The notes: generated by a model from the sequence alone, not told the origin. Counted from the stretch's first letter, positions 23,976 to 36,504 are shown. The stretch is DNA of 64,000 nucleotides from Acanthochromis polyacanthus (GCF_021347895.1 NC_067115.1:13215876-13279875); one strand, 5' to 3'. Made by a program: numbers and translations.

Positions 23976-26838
23976 AGGTTAATCACATCACGATGCAATT
24001 GCTATTGATGAAAGGATTTTGGGTGCATCACTGAAGTTGCAAGTCACTCCGGGCATCAGTGTCAGACAGCTTCATTACAGGAACTATTGTCAATATTAGC
24101 AGCCAGGAGTGTTTGACTAAGAAAGCTATGAAGGAGCCACAATCCTACACCTTATGAATACCTACACTGAAGCAGTAGCACTGTGCTAGGCCTTTTTAGT
24201 TTTTATTTTTCTTGACAGTTCTTTCCATTCGTCGCTTGTCTGGCCTCCTCCATACATGTCTTTTTCACCCTCTTTGTCCTTGCCACCCTGCTGCTTGTGT
24301 GGTTGATGGTGCATCATGAAATCTGCCGCCTCCACAGCTTGGCTTACACACAAAGACGTCTTTTCAGCCCCAGACACCAAACTATTTATCAATACACACC
24401 CGGCACCAAACACATACCTGCTAAAAAGCACACCTAATCAAGTTGTGGCACAGTTCAGAGAGTTCAGCTTTTTCACAGGCCGTAGGAGCAACCCTGGGAC
24501 CAGATGATGCATTAACTCCTCTTATCGGCTGGAGATATCAAATGAAATGCAAAAGGGGGGAATTTTTGCTGTTTATACTTTCACAAATCGTGTGTTCTGA
24601 CATGCCCTCTGTGCAGTCATCTGGATGCACTGGCCTGTCACAGCCTGTCATTCCAACAGACTTCCCAAATGCACAACATTCTGAAACATACTAAACAACA
24701 ATGCACTGAGACAAAAGGCCCATCACACACTCTTCCAGAATAACCTCTCCTTTGGTAGGTGCACTTCAAAATCACTAAGTGAGAAACTGAACAGTTGTAC
24801 CTCGAATTAGAATTCTCATCTGCAAAGCAAATTGAAGTCTACTTTCTTGTCTGTACCATCCCCTCTGCCGAGGTTCAAAGAGATCGCTCAATGGGATATT
24901 AAGCCCTATTAATACCGGGAAATGGCTGGCTTCTGCAAAGGCTGCTTTGTTCCCAGGGTTGGACTTCACTGATACCAGGGTGCCAACCAGACCCAGCAGC
25001 AGTGCCAAGGAAGCCAGGGTAATGTGTTGGCACTGAGCTGCCAGAGACTGAGGCGAGACAGACGGCAGACGGATTTGGCAAACGGAGAACTGAGGTCAGT
25101 GTGACGGCTGGTATGTGGAGAGCCGGAGAGATGAAGTGACTCACCGTACTTGAAGGATACGACTTAAGGATATTTAACTGAGGCAGAATGTTTGCAGTCA
25201 CTTTCCGCTTTTACTTTTTAAGGAGCACATTAAAAGTCAAACTGCGACTTTCTCTGGGGTCCGGGATTCACTGCCAATCAATCACTTTTACTTTGAAAAG
25301 GCAGCTGACCCTCCTCTCCCTCACATCCCCAAGGCAAAGAGGATCTAATTGGGACCATTTTTTCTTGATTTTTCCTCTCAGGGTCATACTAATCGAGACA
25401 TAATTTTGCACATATTGACTGTGAAAGCTGTGGGAACACACTGGATGCTGACGTCGAGAGGACAGACCTTGAGGACAGAGAATTTAGAGAATGGCTGCTG
25501 CTGATTTCCCATGATGCACTGAGATGCACATGCTGCAAACATCTACTGAATGTGGGGCTTTGGTTTCCTGTTAATTTTTGCACGCTAAAAGGATCACCTG
25601 ATGTCTCTGACTGACCACTGAATGGTTAATTTATGAAGTATTTAATGAGATGCTATATCCTTGACTTTTTGAAGAGTTTTGGCCTCAGCTTTAGGATGAT
25701 ATTAACTTTGTTATGCATTAAATGCACACAAATTACAACAACAAAACTAGCTTGGAATTCAGATCTGTTGGTTTATTTTTTTGTCCATTTTTTCCTTATA
25801 TGGTTTTCTTTATTAAGCAGCAGCAAAATTTAACCAGCTGCACCTTTTCTTTCTTTTTGTTTTTACAAATCCTTTTACTGCTATTTATGTGGCTGAAAGC
25901 TACATGTTGGTATAGTCAGTGATATTAATAGCTACTACAAATATTTTCCAAAAGTCTCACAAGTAGAATCAACTTAAAAAATATTCAGAAATAAATGTGG
26001 TTTTTTTGCTCTAAAGTACTCCTAAACTCCAACTTTACTTTAAAGCTAAATGAGTAGGCTGAAAACAGAATATTAATTATTATTGGTTGCATCATACAGG
26101 AATGTAAACTGTGACAAAATAAAGAAAACAACAACAACAACAACAAAAAGAGTCTTGGCAAAGATTTAGGGCACCATATACTGGCAGTCCCTGCTTTTAT
26201 TAAACAGTAGCTAGTTGAGCAGTCATTGTGACTGAAGCTCCTGCCATCTGTGCCCTAACAATGAAACATTTTCAAAGTTAGATCTTTTCCTGTTGCCATC
26301 TTGATACAAAAATAAAATCCTGACCTAATGAGTGTTTTTATACCTGTGCATATAGAGCATGATGGGATGTGAATTGCTTAGTTGTACAATGTAGTGTCAT
26401 TGTGAGGTTACATCTGCATTTGTTGAGTTTCTTTTTGTGTGTCTTCATTTTTCCTTTGTCTCCAGTCTCTCTATAGATATAGCTAATTTATTTCCACTAT
26501 TGTAGATATTGTTCAAATTGTAGTTCTAAAATGCAAGTAAATTCTGTTGGTTGGAAGATTTGTCGGCAGCTTTTTATCAAGGTATTTTAGGGAGAGATTC
26601 ATCCTGTCCCATTTTTGTATCAGGACGTTTGCCCAGGCATTATGCAATCCAACAGTTCCATTCCAATATTTTCATTCATTGTCATTATTCCTATTTAGTA
26701 ATCACTTGACAAAACACACACAAAAATATGGACCAGCCCAGTAAATATGAAAAGCATTCATTTTGTCACTGAGAATCCCTAGGTTATTAATAGCAGAAAG
26801 CTGCCAGCAAATGTTGCTACGTCAGTGCTGTCTGTTAC

Positions 26839-27015
26839 CTGGAATCGATGGAAGTCTGCCGGCTTGAAGTCATTAGGAGAGCATCCACACCAGTCCACAA
26901 TGTGCTTGTACTGGCATTTACAGCCCAGTTTACGGTTCCAGTTGGTGATGCGCAGATTGTTATCCACCATGCTCTCACAGTGGGCGCTGTTCTCCAGCAC
27001 AGTGTGAAAGAATGA
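26839..27015 (-). CDS. xylt1: xylt1 exon 8: Cys-rich part of the catalytic domain
   Basis: Fifty-nine whole codons (phase 0 at both ends) read [16 protein letters not shown] through [15 protein letters not shown] to DFHRFQ. The acceptor is atttcccag/TCA and the donor CCAG/GTAACA. The segment [19 protein letters not shown] and the WCGCSP motif carry four closely spaced cysteines conserved in xylosyltransferases, expected to form disulfides in the luminal domain. Because both ends are phase 0, skipping this exon would keep frame but remove the Cys cluster. It is separated from exon 7 by a 436-base intron that holds only a purine-rich plus-strand tract next to the acceptor. Confidence 0.96.
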
Positions 27016-27451
27016 CTGGGAAATGAGAAACAGAAATGGGATAGGGAGAGGGAGGGGGAGAGAGGCAAAAGACAGAGAGATGAAATTAGAAAATTGTATA
27101 CCTTTTATTTTTTACACCATCCAATTCACGAGAGGAAATAGAGTAGCAGCAGAGAAAGGAGATTCACAGGAGCTCATGATAAACATTCAATTTCCCAACA
27201 GAGATCATTCAATTCTCATCCAATTCTTGTATACGGTTGGAAAGTCAGCCTTTACATCTTCCCTTCACTTTATGATTTTATGTTCGCCTTTGAGCTCTTT
27301 TTCCCCCCCTGCAGATCTAACACAGCAATGAGAAAAGAACAGTGTACACAGTTTCTATAAATGATGCGGCCTAAGTACAAAGCAGTGCTCACCTGTCAGT
27401 CCAAGATTAAGCAACACTTGAACCTGTGAAAGCGGTTTCTGTGTGAGTTAC
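27016..27451 (-). other. xylt1 intron 7
   Basis: A 436-base intron. The plus-strand purine run at 27023-27085 is a pyrimidine stretch in the transcript beside the exon 8 acceptor. Nothing else is seen. Confidence 0.9.
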
Positions 27452-27668
27452 CTCGGCAGGCAGCAGAGTGTAGGCGTAGAAGCGCTTCATGTTGGTGACC
27501 AGATCGTCCTTGGAGTTGATTACATATTCCACAAACATGCGGTTGAGGAGGAACCAGTCGGACCCGCCATCCACAGAGATGCCTTCTGGTATTTTACGGT
27601 CGCCCAGCCTCCACATGTGGGTGTCGCACTCAAAGAACAGACGATCCAGACCCTGCTTACGGATAAAC
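27452..27668 (-). CDS. xylt1: xylt1 exon 7: catalytic base and donor-site residues
   Basis: One base completes Arg, then 72 codons run from [15 protein letters not shown] to YAYTLLPAE. The acceptor is tttgtcag/GTTT and the donor GCCGAG/GTAACT. By counting from the DED motif in exon 4, the last Glu falls at human Glu529, which I recall as the catalytic base in the XT-I structure, and the Asp of GGSDW at Asp494. The Arg of WRLGDRK falls at Arg481, a position altered in human Desbuquois dysplasia type 2. All three residues are present, so the copy looks catalytically intact here. The codon for the catalytic Glu is the last one before the intron. Confidence 0.96.
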
Positions 27669-28524
27669 CTGACAAACAGGCACAAAGGTGGGATTATTAG
27701 ACTGAATACTGAATACATTTAGCCCTCATCCTGCCAACCCCCAGAGGAAAACTCTTTGTCAAATCTCACAGGTGCTTTATTTATTGTATCATTGCAATTA
27801 TTCATGACTTTGTCACTCATTTTCTTATTAATTACTTAATATAATTCGTGCTTCTCACAAACACAAATCTACTGAGGTCCTCGGGGACTCCAGTCAAAAA
27901 CATTCAAATTATGCAGTTTTAACAGAATAAACTATTTAATGAGTTCATGTTTGCTACTAATTTAGGAGGGGTTGAGACACTGTCAGTCATTTTCAAGGTG
28001 ACAAACACAGATTCTCTTATGTGATGATACTCTAAATACTGCTCTTCCCAAAGAAAAGATCAAGCCTAATCTCAGAAAAATAACAAATTTTTGCTATTTG
28101 TTACAATTATCCAATTAAACATGATGTGAGTGAAGAAACACAAACCATATTCACTTCTGAGGCTGCAAAGGGTTAGGAGGGTTTTGATTTGAGGTGTTTT
28201 GTTCTGTTTCTCAAAACATCAAGACGTGCTTTACTGTGATAAAATAGTTTTGCAGGATATCAGTGTTTTTCTCTTAGGCTACAAGTTCAAGCAGACTAAG
28301 ACTGGTCATATGTATCACTGCAGACATTTTGAGAAACACAACTATAATGCAAATGATTTTTAGTAAATTAACAGATAATTATATGATACCAGAACTGAAA
28401 CATGGCAAAAAAAGCTTTTAAGTGTTATTGTCCTTGGAATGAAAGCTGCAATCTATATTAAAGAAAAGTATTTTGTTTCTCTAGATGACATTAATTAAAA
28501 ATAATTTCAAGGACAAATACAGGA

Positions 28525-29345
28525 CCCCAGTCAGTACTTGAGGGTTAAAAAAAAACAAATTATTTAAAGCTAATTATTGTTGTGAATTCATCTCTGCTGC
28601 TAAAAACACCAATATTCAGGAAAAGGTAATAAAAAATAACATTTCCGTAAAAACAAGTCCCGAAACTTTCTGCTTTTATAGTTTCTATAGCACTCTACTA
28701 CTTATATTTCCTTTTACAGATTCTAAAAATTAACTGAAACTTTCCAAATAGTCATCTTTATTTTGTTTCAAATGACCTTAATTACATATAAAATTACGTT
28801 TTAAGAAGAAGCTGTGACCGTTGTTTCTTACTGGAGTTTATTCTGGTAGTCCCCAGGGACCCCAATCAGAATATCTTGCATGTTAAACATGTTGATTGAA
28901 AGATGGTTAAATAATCAAATCACAGCTTATTATTGTTGCCAATTCATCTCTATTTCTAAAGACACAAAATTTCAGGTGAACGCCTTTAAAATAACATTTA
29001 CATAAACAACAAGCCCCGTATCTTTCTGCTCCACTCTACTGCTATATTCTTGTTTAATACAATATTCAAATTAACTGTAACTTTCTTCAAACAGACATCA
29101 TTTTTTTCAGAAGACCTTAATTACATAACTAATTGTGTTTTAAAACATTTTGATACGTGTTTCTTAGACTGATTCATACTGGGAGTCTTCAGGGACCCCA
29201 GTCGGTATTTCTTGTATATTAAACACGCTAGTAGGATGAGGGTTAAATCTAAAAAAAACTCAGCTTGTTATTGTTGTGAATTTGTTTCCAAATACACTAA
29301 AATCCAGGTAAAAGTCATCCTTAAAAAAATACAATTTACATAAAA
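28525..29345. repeat. Tandem repeat, about 340-356-base period, near three units
   Basis: Three successive blocks share GGGACCCCARTCRG..., then a TTATTGTTG(TG/CC)AATT block, a TAACATTT(C/A)C-type block, ACAAGYCCCGTA/ACAAGTCCCG, CACTCTACT and GACCTTAATTACATA. The TTATTGT block occurs at 28574, 28930 and 29268, giving steps of 356 and 338 bases. The third unit is incomplete. The units have diverged, so the array is old. Confidence 0.75.
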
Positions 29346-30404
29346 ACAAGCTCTGTAACATGTCGTCGTGCATAATCAGCAGCTGTATTTTCTCCCAGTT
29401 TTCCACTCCTTGCAAACAGAAAATTTCTTAGCTGTGTGTGGGGATCTTGTTTACTGTAAGCTGCAGTGAACACTGTTTTCTTGCAGGAGAAAAAAAAACA
29501 ACTTTCAGCTGCTTGTCATGAAGTCTAAGCGAAATTAGTTTGACAGTCTGGATCTCTTCACAAATTAAATTATTTTAACGAAATTGATTGAAGAAATACA
29601 CATGAAAATATGCTCAGATAAATGAAGTAAGAACTCCAGTGCCACAATATTTGACTTTTCTTTGCATTATCGCAGAATCTGTCCCTATGCTTGACCCTAA
29701 GTGACTGGATCAATGTGTTCATTGCACTTGTCGCGACACACTTAACAGCTACAGAGTGGCACCCTGCATACATAATGGCTGGTGTTACTCCCATGAACGT
29801 ATCGAGTGTTAGACGGAGGGAGTCAAATTCAGGTCAGCCAGGTCAGATTGTTCCCTCTGTTCTCTCAAACACCGTTGATGCGCTGAACTTGTTCCTCCCA
29901 CAGCCATATTTAAATGAGACATTCTACAGATCTACTCATTCATTTTACAAGTGTTTCAATTTGTCATCCAAACATATGCACATACTGGTGGATTACCAAG
30001 ATCATTATTGTTGTTAATAAGGGTTTAAATCAGGGAGCTAAGCAGCCACACTGTCATCAAAACAGCACTGAATAAAACACTGCGACTGCAAACACAAAAA
30101 AGGTACTGCTGACTCACGCTGACTCATGCGTCCATGCTGGACTTCTTTTTTTTTCTTCATGTGCTTCGGGGTATTTTTTTGGCCCACAGTGTTTAGTGAT
30201 GACTGGTTTGCCACCAGGGTGCGATGGGGCAGAAAGCATGAGGGCGGCAGGGTTGTGTCAGCAGAGACGGCCGCTCTGGCAGCGACCTCGCCAGCTCACC
30301 CCACCAAGAAGGTTAATTAATGAAGCCACAGATGGGAGCTAATTGTATTATGATTCAGTGACCATGCTGTGCTGGCAGGAGAGCACGGTGTGTGCACATA
30401 GGTG

Positions 30405-30405
<1 letters not shown>

Positions 30406-30470
<65 letters not shown>

Positions 30471-30473
30471 GTG

Positions 30474-30523
<50 letters not shown>

Positions 30524-30529
30524 TGTGTG
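30406..30529. repeat. (TG)n microsatellite, about 124 bases with brief interruptions
   Basis: Two pure TG blocks joined by CGTGTGTGCATG. It lies only 82 bases from the donor of exon 6, in intron 6. As the pre-mRNA carries CA units, length changes could influence splicing through CA-binding factors; that is inference. Confidence 0.95.
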
Positions 30530-30611
30530 AATGAGTAAGACAGGCAAACACAGAGAGCGAAGGAAAGAGTGGGATGTTGATTAAAATAAAGCTTCAAAAC
30601 GTTCATCTTAC

Positions 30612-30692
30612 CGAGCATTGTCCCTGCCGTGGGACTTAATGAAGTTCATGTCTCTGTATTTGGACAGGAAGGCCACCAGCTGGTTATTGGTC
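30612..30692 (-). CDS. xylt1: xylt1 exon 6: short catalytic-domain exon
   Basis: This 81-base exon is too short for a simple ORF scan but is unambiguous. It supplies the last base of the split Arg, 26 codons reading [17 protein letters not shown] then IKSHGRDNA, and two bases of the next Arg. The acceptor is ccatttcag/GACC and the donor GCTCG/GTAAGA. It follows exon 5's DYPIR directly in the known protein (TNDQLVAFLSRYRDMNF in human, from memory) and lies about 5.8 kb downstream of exon 5 and 2.9 kb upstream of exon 7. It sits close beside the long TG tract at 30406-30529. Confidence 0.96.
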
Positions 30693-33347
30693 CTGAAATG
30701 GAAGGGAAATGACTTACTTTTGATTGTGAAACATCTGGTGACACCTAGTTAGAAGTGGAACATTGATTTTGCAGCACAAAGTATAGTTTGGGAGGAAAAT
30801 TATGTAAATGACTTCATCTTATACCAGCTGCTATGACACACAGAAACGCTTCTAACACTGTGTCCCTCACTCAAATGTGCAGCTCTCTTCATGTGTGAAT
30901 TGGAGTGACTGGAAAACTTTGCCAGTCACATAAGCAAAGACTTGACAGGTGGTAAAGATGCATATTATCATTCCCCCTTGTATTCTGCTTCCTCATCAAA
31001 CAGACCAGGTGAAACAGGTATAAGCGGAGGCCTACATTTCTCTTCATGTGATTTAATTTCTGTTGCCCACAAATTCATTTTCACACAGTAACACGTCCCA
31101 TTACAGATGCACTTTCATTTCAAAGGATTGTAAAATGTATTTTGTCTATTTTTCTGTTAGTGATGGGATCCTTCATGGACACATTAAAGAGATTTTGTTT
31201 TTGGAGCTGTTACGACTGGTTTAAAGTGAGTGCTAAAAGGTGATGAATGCGCTACCACTCTGAATGATCTGCTCAGGCTGCAGGAATAAAAACAATCACA
31301 GAAGACATTTATCGCTCTAGATAGTTGCCCTTTTCAGACATGGGATATGTGACCTTGCTGGCCTTAACAACTCTGTCATTACGGTTCCTTTTATGTTACT
31401 GTTCCTTACAGCTTTGTTCAGACAAACCCACCACAGTGACATAGACAGCCACGACTTGCATGAAATATTTACCGTACATGCAAAACTGGAGAGCAAGTAA
31501 GTTCCAGTAGATTACACAATGTATAATAAAGTAAAAATAAAGACAAAACCTTAATCTGCTATGCAATAAATGATTTACTTCAGTGTTGAAACTGAGCCTC
31601 TGTGAGTGACAGCTCACCTGTCTGAAATAAAGGAAAAAACACGTTGAGACGTGCCATTCGATCTTGATCTATCATGTTTCCAAGGCAGGGCTCGTTTATG
31701 ATTACAATAAATTAATGAAGCTACTGCTGTTGCTCCATGTGCACACGGCTCTCTCTTATTGAAGACACTGATATGGATCCCGCTGCTGTCTGATGCCATT
31801 TAATAAACTCAAGAGGAAAAACTCAGCTGGAAGCAACAAACTAAACTTCAGCTCCTGTTAACATTTTCTCTCATTAATCTGACCTGTTGTCTCTATCGTC
31901 TTCATTTTATTTTTATGGACATTTCTATTAGTAACAGATGCAGAATTACAGCGCAAAATGGAAGTAAAAGGTGTTTGGTGATTTTGGCTGGAACCTTTTC
32001 TCCTCATTTGCTTTCTGTGACGTTTTTGGGCCAGTATGGTGCAGAAATAAAGAAAAGCCTTCAACGTGTTTTTCACACTTGTGTCATGCTGAAAGTGAAA
32101 ATGGTAATAGGTCCGACCTAGTTACTTTGGTGTTGCAACTTTTATAGAAACATGACCATGAAGTCGACACGTTCAGATGCTGTCAGATTAACGGTCTGAA
32201 GCAAGCTTAAAACTCTGACTGCATTTATTCATGAATATTCAGAAATCCCCTCCAGGCATGTTTAATGCTAAAATGACATAATTTGTATCCTATACTGCAG
32301 TGCAGTTAACTTGTTAAACAACACTCTCTACGATGTGCGAATATGCAAACATTATTGAATTAAAAAGGCAGACACTAAACACAAAATGTCTGGAAATGCA
32401 TTCTCAATGTATTCACATTGGAGGTTCCAAGTTTCCACATCATAATTGTGTAAGTTGAACACTGGATCATGGCCGGTTTCCAAAGATTTAAGGTGAGCAG
32501 AGAGAAACTTTCCAGCCTTCCAGTGTCAAATCCTCTTCATGCATCATTCTGTACAGTGAAGCTCAAACAGTCAAGTGAAGTAACAATAACAAAAACATAT
32601 TATTGAGCAGAGGCCAACTTTTTTGCAACATGGAATGACTTGAGATTTGAAAAACAAAATGCCCAGCAGCTTTAAGTCACATACCAATCAATTAAAGACC
32701 TCGGCTGCTTTCAGTATCAGTCCCTCTGTTCCGTCAAGCCGTTAAAGCTATTTAGGATTTTACAAAAGATTCTGCTATCCACGATTTTGATGAATGACTC
32801 CATGCTGCTCGAACATTGTAGAGCAGTCTACTCCTTCATACACAGGCCAGACAGGCTAAAAGCTTTGCTCTGCAGGCTATGCCCCAGTCAGTGGTTCTAA
32901 CATTTCATCTGCGGTGAGGCCTTTCATGATGACTTGGCTTGCCTTTCTAAAAGAGCTGCGAGGCTCAAGGATCAGTGGGGGGAGGGACAAGTGCATATTA
33001 ATGTCATTTTCTCTTGAAGGAGCAATTTCACAGCCTGGGGGGCTTATCTTAGGAGGTCCTGAGCCATAAAGCCTGATGATGTGCTGTAGAGACAGATGCA
33101 GTCCTCTGTGTCTCGACTTCCCACACACGAACGCACGCATACAAGTATCTACTAGTATGCACACTGACAATACGATGTACAGAGACACACAAATGCTCGT
33201 TGGCACACAGACACACACAGACACACACACTCACTGAGCGAGGGGGAATTCATGTCAAGCTCCAGATTTGCCACCTGAGTGGTCACCCCGTCCACTGGGT
33301 CTAGTTTGCTTACTGTCAGGCCTGTGGCTGCTCTGTCTCACAGCGGT

Positions 33348-33350
<3 letters not shown>

Positions 33351-33439
<89 letters not shown>

Positions 33440-33472
33440 ACGCACACACACGTGCACGCACACACACACACA
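33351..33472. repeat. (CA)n microsatellite with a duplicated ACGTGCACGC interruption
   Basis: Pure CA units from 33351 to 33435, then two copies of ACGTGCACGC separated by CA units, ending at CAGACGCG. The preceding 33121-33235 is a related imperfect CA/GA cluster. Confidence 0.95.
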
Positions 33473-34117
33473 GACGCGACTGTGACTTTAAACCCCACCT
33501 AACACCTAAAAAATGTGCACCTTTTCACTATCAAAGCCAATTAAACTTGAGGATTATGCCATGTTTTCGCTTCCAAAGTCTGTTTTATACCAGAGATTTT
33601 CAGTATGCTGCTGCAGGATTGAATGGCTGAATGCCAAACCTGACAGACTATGAAACCACACTGCAGCCGCGCTCAGACTGATGAGACATGGATCATACAT
33701 TCATCATCTCTGTCCTGGAAAAGCTGACAAAAAAGTTCTGTAACTCCAGCGAATTAAAAGTCCCATTAGAGTTTCTGAACAAGATCTTGAAGTTGTAGTA
33801 GGTTACAAGGGCTTCCGTTTTTTCAAAGCGTGAAATGACACCTTTCACTTAAGGAACAAAGCTAAAATATGAGCTGCAACACTTTTTTTTCTTCCAGACA
33901 CGAGATGACAAAGTGAAAGAGATTAGAAGATATGACGCCTGCAGCCAGTCAACGCCTCACAAAGCTTCGACTTCTTAAAAGCTGCTGAAAAGTCTATGAA
34001 AAGGGCTTTGAAGGGGGAAAAGGAGGTAAAAAGCAAGGAGACTGTGTAGATAAAAGCTGGGAAAGAGGGCTGTACTCTCTGACAAAGCAAGCGTGTAACT
34101 CATCCTCTGGCCTCTTT

Positions 34118-34119
<2 letters not shown>

Positions 34120-34196
<77 letters not shown>
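34120..34196. repeat. (CA)n microsatellite, 77 bases
   Basis: Uninterrupted AC/CA units, ending at GACGGTATATC. Cys-Val frames on the minus strand are artefacts. Confidence 0.95.
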
Positions 34197-34199
<3 letters not shown>

Positions 34200-36344
34200 G
34201 GTATATCTCCCCCTGGACACACAGCCCCTCTGCTGGTGTGAGGGGCTCTGGAATTGGCTTTGAGAGCCATCCATGCGGCAGGACAGACATTATCAGGGAA
34301 TTAGAGGGGAAATAATGCTTGTCTCCAGTCCCACTGATAACAACAGCAATAGTCAGGGCAGCACAGGGCAACGGAGCCCCCCGCATTCCTGCCTGCAACT
34401 ATGCAGCTCAGTCACAAAGGAAACACCATTCTGTGACCAAAATTACTGCATCTTAAGGAAATACTAGAGCAGGTTAGACAGTTTTAGTTGGAGGCATTTA
34501 ATAGGATCAATGTAAGTAATTGGTTATGGCTTGTAATTAACTGACAAAGGAAGTGGAAGAGAAACTCAAGTGGTTGTAGGGCTTTTGCAGTCTGGCAAAA
34601 GTGAGGCATCTGCTTATTTCAACATGTTTTTCTGTGCTAGTAAGTCCAAAATGATAATGTAATGCTGATGTGTTTATTTCTGAGGAAGAATGTCTCTTTA
34701 TGCCGGATCCTCTTCCGAAAGAGATCAGAGCAGATTGTCAGCTAAAAAAAACAGCTGAATGGGTTTCAGTTTGTTGCTTGAGGACAGTTGAGGAGCAGGA
34801 TGCTGCTCTCACAAAGGGCTTGAACCCAGATCTGCCACTTAAATGGGCCATATTTGCAAGTTCAACTTCTATATACATGCATGGCTCAGGCTTGGTCAAA
34901 TCTAAGCTGTGGTTACAAATGCACTTGCTGAGCAAAGATACAAGAGTGCAATTTCCATATTTCCATATTGCATGGATCCAAAAACATGCAGTTCCCTCTC
35001 GTTTCCCTTCCCTAACTGCTTATTCTTGCTCCTTCGCCTCTCCCTGTCATTTCTGCCTCTCGGTTCCCTCTTTCGCTCCATCAATCGTTTCGTTTCCCAA
35101 CAGATGGGGCTTAAAACCTCCACTGTCAGCTCTTTTTTCAACAACATCACCCTCATGCAAATGAGGAGGCAAGAGACAGGAAGAAAACAGTGTCTTCGCG
35201 CGCACACTCACAAATACCTTTAATCATGCATTGACAGACACACAGACAGCCTAACAGGCATACAGACTGATAAATATGCACAACTGTACGCAGACAGGTG
35301 CAGAGGAACAGTGAACTATCCAGATTTAAACTCATGCACACGCTGGTGCAGAAGCAGAGAGACACATGCGAAGGCAAACAGACACAGACAGCACGTCAGC
35401 AGCATTCATCGATATGCTGAAAACAACTAACACAACAAGACTGAAACCGCCCATGAACAAAATCCACATTTGCTCCAGCTTCTTGGCTCCAGCTGTAGAG
35501 ACATCCGATCCAGCTTCTTTTCACCCAGTGGCCATTACAGCTTGTCTAAATTCAACTGGTGGACATCTGGCTGAGCAGGAGAGATAACTCTCTCCTTAAT
35601 AGGAGGATTTTAATTGGCTGCTGCAGAGCTACATCAAAAACCCAGCAGACCCTCAACTCCCAGAAGAACCATAAACTCACATAAAGAAAAAACTCCAAGT
35701 CACAATAGGCTATTGGCATGACTTCACGTCTAGTTCATGTAGACTTTGTAGCTTTTAATTACTTTTTACAGCCTCTTAATGGGGATGTTTTCGAGTGGAG
35801 AGATGACTTTCGGACCATACAGTACACAACAGGCCTTCAGAGTCAATAGGTATTGACCCTGCGCAATTAAATTGCAATCAGTTCACCATGTAACCCATTC
35901 AATGGAGTGCAAGCAAAGAACCAGAGAAGGTTTGAATGAATAGTGTAGGAGAAAGCAGAGGTGCTACTTCATTGATCTGTTTGGTTTGGAGAGAGTCTGT
36001 ATTTAAAGCTCACAGTTAACCACAGGAGCTGAGATGTAGTGTGGATCGAGTTTCTTCCATGTTGGCTGAGAGTGGGACGCTACTGTGGCGACTTCTTTCT
36101 TAAGACGAAAGTCATGTCCAGTGGTCAGGTTTGTGACCAGGATGCTTGTTCCTAAACCTTACATCATTTTCTACAAAATCACACAACTCAAATCTATTTT
36201 TCTGATCATTCAATGTGGGAGTATTGTGCGTTGCATACGTTTTGGTTCAGCATGAGTTGTGGACATGTATGTCATTTGTATTGTACATGTGTATTCTTGT
36301 ATGTATTGTTTATGTATTCTGTAATTCTGATTTGTATGCATTAT

Positions 36345-36450
36345 GTGTACATGTTGGTGCTGTCACAAATGAAATTATGAAGACCCCAGGAAGAATAGCT
36401 GCTGCCTTGCAAAAGCTAACAGGGGATCCTAATAAAACAAACAAACAAAC
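36345..36450 (+). mobile_element. LINE 3' end with (AAAC)n tail
   Basis: GACCCCAGGAAGAATAGCTG then GGGGATCCTAATAAAACAAAC is the 3' terminus of a common fish non-LTR element (GGAAGACTAGCTG...TAATGGGGATCCTAATAAA type), ending in an AAAC run. Upstream TG/TA-rich sequence (36215-36345) may be part of its 3' UTR. There is no coding part. Confidence 0.65.
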
Positions 36451-36504
36451 ATGACTATCTTCCTGTAGGCCCCCTCATACTCCTTTGCTGAACTGCTCTG
36501 TTAC

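Larger units (their letters stand above)
22231..26838 (-). other. xylt1 intron 8
   Basis: A 4608-base intron carrying two transposase fossils on the minus strand, a possible repeat fragment and a short CAA tract (26127-26146). The stretch 24000-26800 holds nothing I can name apart from that tract. An open frame at 24775-25008 (minus) is discussed among rejected items. Confidence 0.85.
27669..30611 (-). other. xylt1 intron 6
   Basis: A 2943-base intron. It holds the long-period tandem repeat and the TG tract listed below, and a block at 30290-30365 with TTAATTAAT and GCTAATTGTATTATG that could be regulatory. The interval 27720-28520 may contain a further decayed repeat unit but I could not align it. 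Confidence 0.85.
30693..36504 (-). other. xylt1 intron 5
   Basis: A 5812-base intron with two long CA tracts, an imperfect CA-rich cluster (33121-33235) and a LINE tail near its 3' end. Blocks at 32880-33080 and 34200-34400 look less AT-rich and more structured than the background. The interval 30700-32870 shows nothing named. Confidence 0.85.

Noticed and set aside
24775..25008. Minus-strand frame starting MALLLGLVGTLVSVKSNPG, signal-peptide-like
   Set aside because: It looks hydrophobic at the start but has no family match that I know, lies inside intron 8 on the same strand as xylt1, and is short enough to occur by chance.
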